From Kitasatospora aureofaciens (lineage in GTDB: Bacteria; Actinomycetota; Actinomycetes; Streptomycetales; Streptomycetaceae): a DNA stretch of 64,000 nt. A model generated the notes under the pieces. It was not told where the DNA came from and ran no database searches. It saw only the letters and a list, made by a program, of their open reading frames with translations. Position numbers and translations under genes: made by a program. Positions 62,299 to 64,000 of this stretch are shown one piece after another (within the stretch, counting starts at the first letter, position 1; every line of letters begins with the position of its first letter). Location: NCBI GenBank assembly GCA_000720845.1, contig JODU01000011.1, forward strand, positions 1 through 64,000. The letters are read 5' to 3'.

Positions 62299-62823
62299 AT
62301 GCCCACAACACCTGAAATGTCGATGGACATGACGACCGCCGGTGACACCGGTCTTCTCGAGACGCTCCAGCACGAGGTCGCGCTCTTCGCCCGACGCGCC
62401 GAACAGACCCGGCTCGGCGGGGTGGGACAGGTGCGCAACTCCATGGACCGCGCCGCCTACCTGCTGCTCAACCGCCTCGACAAAGAGGGCCCGATGGGCG
62501 TGAAGGCGCTCGCCGCGAGCATGGGGATCGACTCCTCGACGGTCACCCGGCAGGTGGCCCCGCTCGTCGACACCGGACTCGTCAAGCGGACCTCCCACCC
62601 CGAGGACGGACGCGCGGTGGTCCTGCAGCTGTCGCCGCGCGGCGTGGCGCGGCTGGAGGACGTCCGCTCCTCCCGGCGTCAGCTCATGGCCGAACTGACC
62701 CACGACTGGGCGCCTCAGGAGCGCGAGGCGTTCTGCGCGCTCCTCGCCCGCTTCAACGGCGCCCTGTCCGCCCGTATGGCCCCTTCCGGCGTGGCGTCCA
62801 CGGACGCGTCGGCCGATTCCTGA
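62299..62823 (+). CDS. MarR-family transcriptional regulator
   Basis: 174 residues. The winged helix is seen in MGVKALAASMGIDSSTVTRQ and VKRTSHPEDGRAVVLQLSPR, where DGR is the wing tip. Long N- and C-terminal helices provide the dimer. ATG 62299 was chosen; ATG 62317 is an alternative. Divergent from ilvA with 145 bases between starts, so it may act on this region. It could also be the missing regulator of the ABC pair, but nothing in the sequence links them. Confidence 0.88.
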   Translation: MPTTPEMSMDMTTAGDTGLLETLQHEVALFARRAEQTRLGGVGQVRNSMDRAAYLLLNRLDKEGPMGVKALAASMGIDSSTVTRQVAPLVDTGLVKRTSHPEDGRAVVLQLSPRGVARLEDVRSSRRQLMAELTHDWAPQEREAFCALLARFNGALSARMAPSGVASTDASADS

Positions 62824-62946
62824 CCGACCCCTCACGCGCTTTCCGGGGCTTTCCGGGGCGTGGTTCGCACCGAACCCTTGACCGGCGGGCCGCCCCTGGC
62901 CTGATATGAGACCGCAGGGGTCGTCGCCGGCTGGGCGGGAGGCGCG

Positions 62947-63453
62947 GTGCGAGAACGGCATGCGTCCCGGAACGCCCGCCGGGCCCGCGAGTTCGAGGCG
63001 TTCGTCGCGGGCGCGGCAGGGCGGCTGCTGCACGCCGCGACCCTGCTCACCGCCGAGGTCCCGGACGCCAACCCGCGCGCGCGGCGCCTGCTGGCCCTGA
63101 GTCTGGCCCACACGTACGCGTACTGGGACCGGCTGCACGGGGAGGACCCGTACGACCGCACCCGCAGGTACCTGGCCACGCGTTTCGCCCGTGAGGCCTG
63201 GCACCGGTACGGCGTTCTCGGCCGGGCCCGCCGGCGGGCCGCGGGTCCCCTGGGCCCGCTCGCCCCGCAGGAACGCCTGGTCCTGGTGCTCAGGCTGTTC
63301 GAAGGCGTCGCCGAGGAACAGACGGCGGCGCTGCTGGGCCTGCCCGTGGAACGGGTACGGACGGTCTGCGACCGTGCGACGGCCGCCCTGCTGCGCCCGC
63401 CGCCCGCACCGGCCCGGCCGGTGACGGCCGAAGCGAAGGCGGCGACGCCGTGA
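62947..63453 (+). CDS. Sigma-70-like (ECF-type) region 2/4 protein
   Basis: 168 residues from GTG 62947. EFEAFVAGAAGRLLHAATLL begins a region 2-like part, which is weakly conserved (AHTYAYWDRLHGEDPYDRTR). Region 4 is clearer: GPLAPQERLVLVLRLFEGVA, EEQTAALLGLPVERVRTVCD. The protein could be a diverged SigE-family sigma factor. Without a clear -10 recognition segment its role as a true sigma is not certain. Gene 63527-63805 follows it on the same strand and may encode a membrane partner. Confidence 0.7.
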   Translation: MRERHASRNARRAREFEAFVAGAAGRLLHAATLLTAEVPDANPRARRLLALSLAHTYAYWDRLHGEDPYDRTRRYLATRFAREAWHRYGVLGRARRRAAGPLGPLAPQERLVLVLRLFEGVAEEQTAALLGLPVERVRTVCDRATAALLRPPPAPARPVTAEAKAATP

Positions 63454-63526
63454 CGGGCCCGGCGAGCGTCCGGAGCAGCCGTACGGCGACCTGCCCGGCG
63501 GCCGGTACGACGACCGGCACGCGCGC

Positions 63527-63805
63527 GTGGCGGACCGGGAGGTGCCGGTGAACCGTCCCCGGCGGGAGGCCGCCGCGCGGCAGATCATGGAGCAGTCGCC
63601 GCCGCGGGTACCTCCCGGCCTCTGTGCGGAGGCCGTCCGCCGAGGCGGCCGCATGCTGCGCCGCAGGACCGCAGCCCGCCGCCTGATGTGGCTGCTGCTG
63701 GGCGCCGCGGCCGTGGCGTTCACGGTGTGGGCGCTGACCGCGCAGCCGTGGGTGGAGCCGCCCTCGGAGACGACCCCACCCGTGACCGGCTGGGAGGGCT
63801 GGTGA
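63527..63805 (+). CDS. Small single-pass membrane protein next to the sigma-like gene
   Basis: 92 residues as read from GTG 63527, or fewer from GTG 63548. The frame stays open upstream to about 63450 with protein-like content (PEQPYGDLPGGRYDDRHARV), so the true start may be earlier and coupled to the sigma-like gene. A basic region (GGRMLRRRTAARRLMWLLLG) leads one membrane helix (WLLLGAAAVAFTVWALT) and a Pro/Glu-rich outer tail. Position suggests a membrane partner of the sigma-like protein. Confidence 0.6.
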   Translation: MADREVPVNRPRREAAARQIMEQSPPRVPPGLCAEAVRRGGRMLRRRTAARRLMWLLLGAAAVAFTVWALTAQPWVEPPSETTPPVTGWEGW

Positions 63806-63824
63806 GCCTCTCCCGGGTCCCGCC

Positions 63825-64000
63825 CTAGCCCAGCGCCTGCTGGAGGTCCGCCAGCAGGTCGTCGGCGTTCTCGATGCCGACCGAGAGGCGCACCAGGTCG
63901 GCGGGCACCTCCAGGGCGGAACCCGCCGCGGAGGCGTGCGTCATCCGGCCCGGGTGCTCGATCAGCGACTCGACGCCGCCCAGGGACTCGCCGAGCGTGA
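63825..64000 (-). CDS. metB: Cystathionine gamma-synthase, C-terminal part
   Basis: Only the last 58 codons are in the window. They read TLGESLGGVESLIEHPGRMT, HASAAG and the closing DLVRLSVGIENADDLLADLQ, the conserved end of the Cys/Met metabolism PLP family. The spacing EVPADLVRLSVGIE is typical of cystathionine gamma-synthase or lyase. Convergent with the membrane protein gene. The exact reaction cannot be settled from this part. Confidence 0.85.
   Translation of the reverse strand, partial: TLGESLGGVESLIEHPGRMTHASAAGSALEVPADLVRLSVGIENADDLLADLQQALG

Overview
The window is a high-GC, gene-dense piece of actinobacterial chromosome that reads as Streptomyces. The signs are a codon third position that is almost always G or C, frequent GTG/TTG starts, four-base stop/start overlaps, a DasR-type chitinase operator, a mycothiol S-conjugate amidase and GTP-dependent PEP carboxykinase. 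No tRNA, rRNA, CRISPR array or insertion sequence was seen.

Layout. (1) 1-4660: 3' part of an RHS/YD-repeat polymorphic toxin with a GIY-YIG nuclease tip, its Imm26-type immunity gene, and a remnant that may be a second immunity gene. (2) 4748-11279: secreted proteins, lipoproteins, an OmpA-domain protein, a DUF192 protein and an AraC regulator. (3) 11307-19421: a Tad/Flp pilus cluster on the minus strand (CpaB, CpaE/TadZ, two TadE-like proteins, CpaF, TadB, TadC, Flp pilin, TadG-like protein), with no prepilin peptidase in the window. (4) 19622-21520: a secreted three-domain GH18 chitinase behind a repeated DasR-type site. (5) 21529-26839: a second RHS toxin, facing the first one, with an unrecognised toxin tip, a candidate immunity gene downstream and a WXG-like helper upstream. 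(6) 26961-29632: a disturbed segment with a frameshifted sigma factor gene, its truncated neighbour, and a probable ADP-ribosyltransferase effector carrying an LQxxAGNAAV element like those of contractile-injection-system cargo.

(7) 29776-31822: Nramp metal transporter and an acidic protein. (8) 31927-38952: a divergent catabolic cluster around an inverted-repeat operator: GntP permease, RidA, IclR regulator and KDG-type kinase on one side; fold-type III PLP enzyme and N-acyl-D-amino-acid deacylase on the other. The gene set fits uptake and breakdown of an (N-acyl) D-amino acid or amino-sugar acid such as D-glucosaminate. (9) 39051-47103: mostly core genes (aminotransferase, PEPCK, hemolysin III, Mut7-C protein, thioredoxin-domain protein). 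(10) 47234-52668: purine catabolism (guanine deaminase, XdhC, xanthine dehydrogenase) with a long leader that holds a 25-codon leader peptide ORF. (11) 53219-64000: a large membrane-anchored NTPase/TPR protein, Mca, DUF4307, GreA, a drug-efflux type ABC pair with an operator lying between its -35 and -10, threonine dehydratase, MarR regulator, a sigma-like protein and the end of cystathionine gamma-synthase.

The accessory, most interesting parts are the RHS toxin loci, the effector at 28676-29632, the leader of the xdh operon and the glucosaminate-like catabolic cluster. The rest looks like conserved Streptomyces core chromosome.
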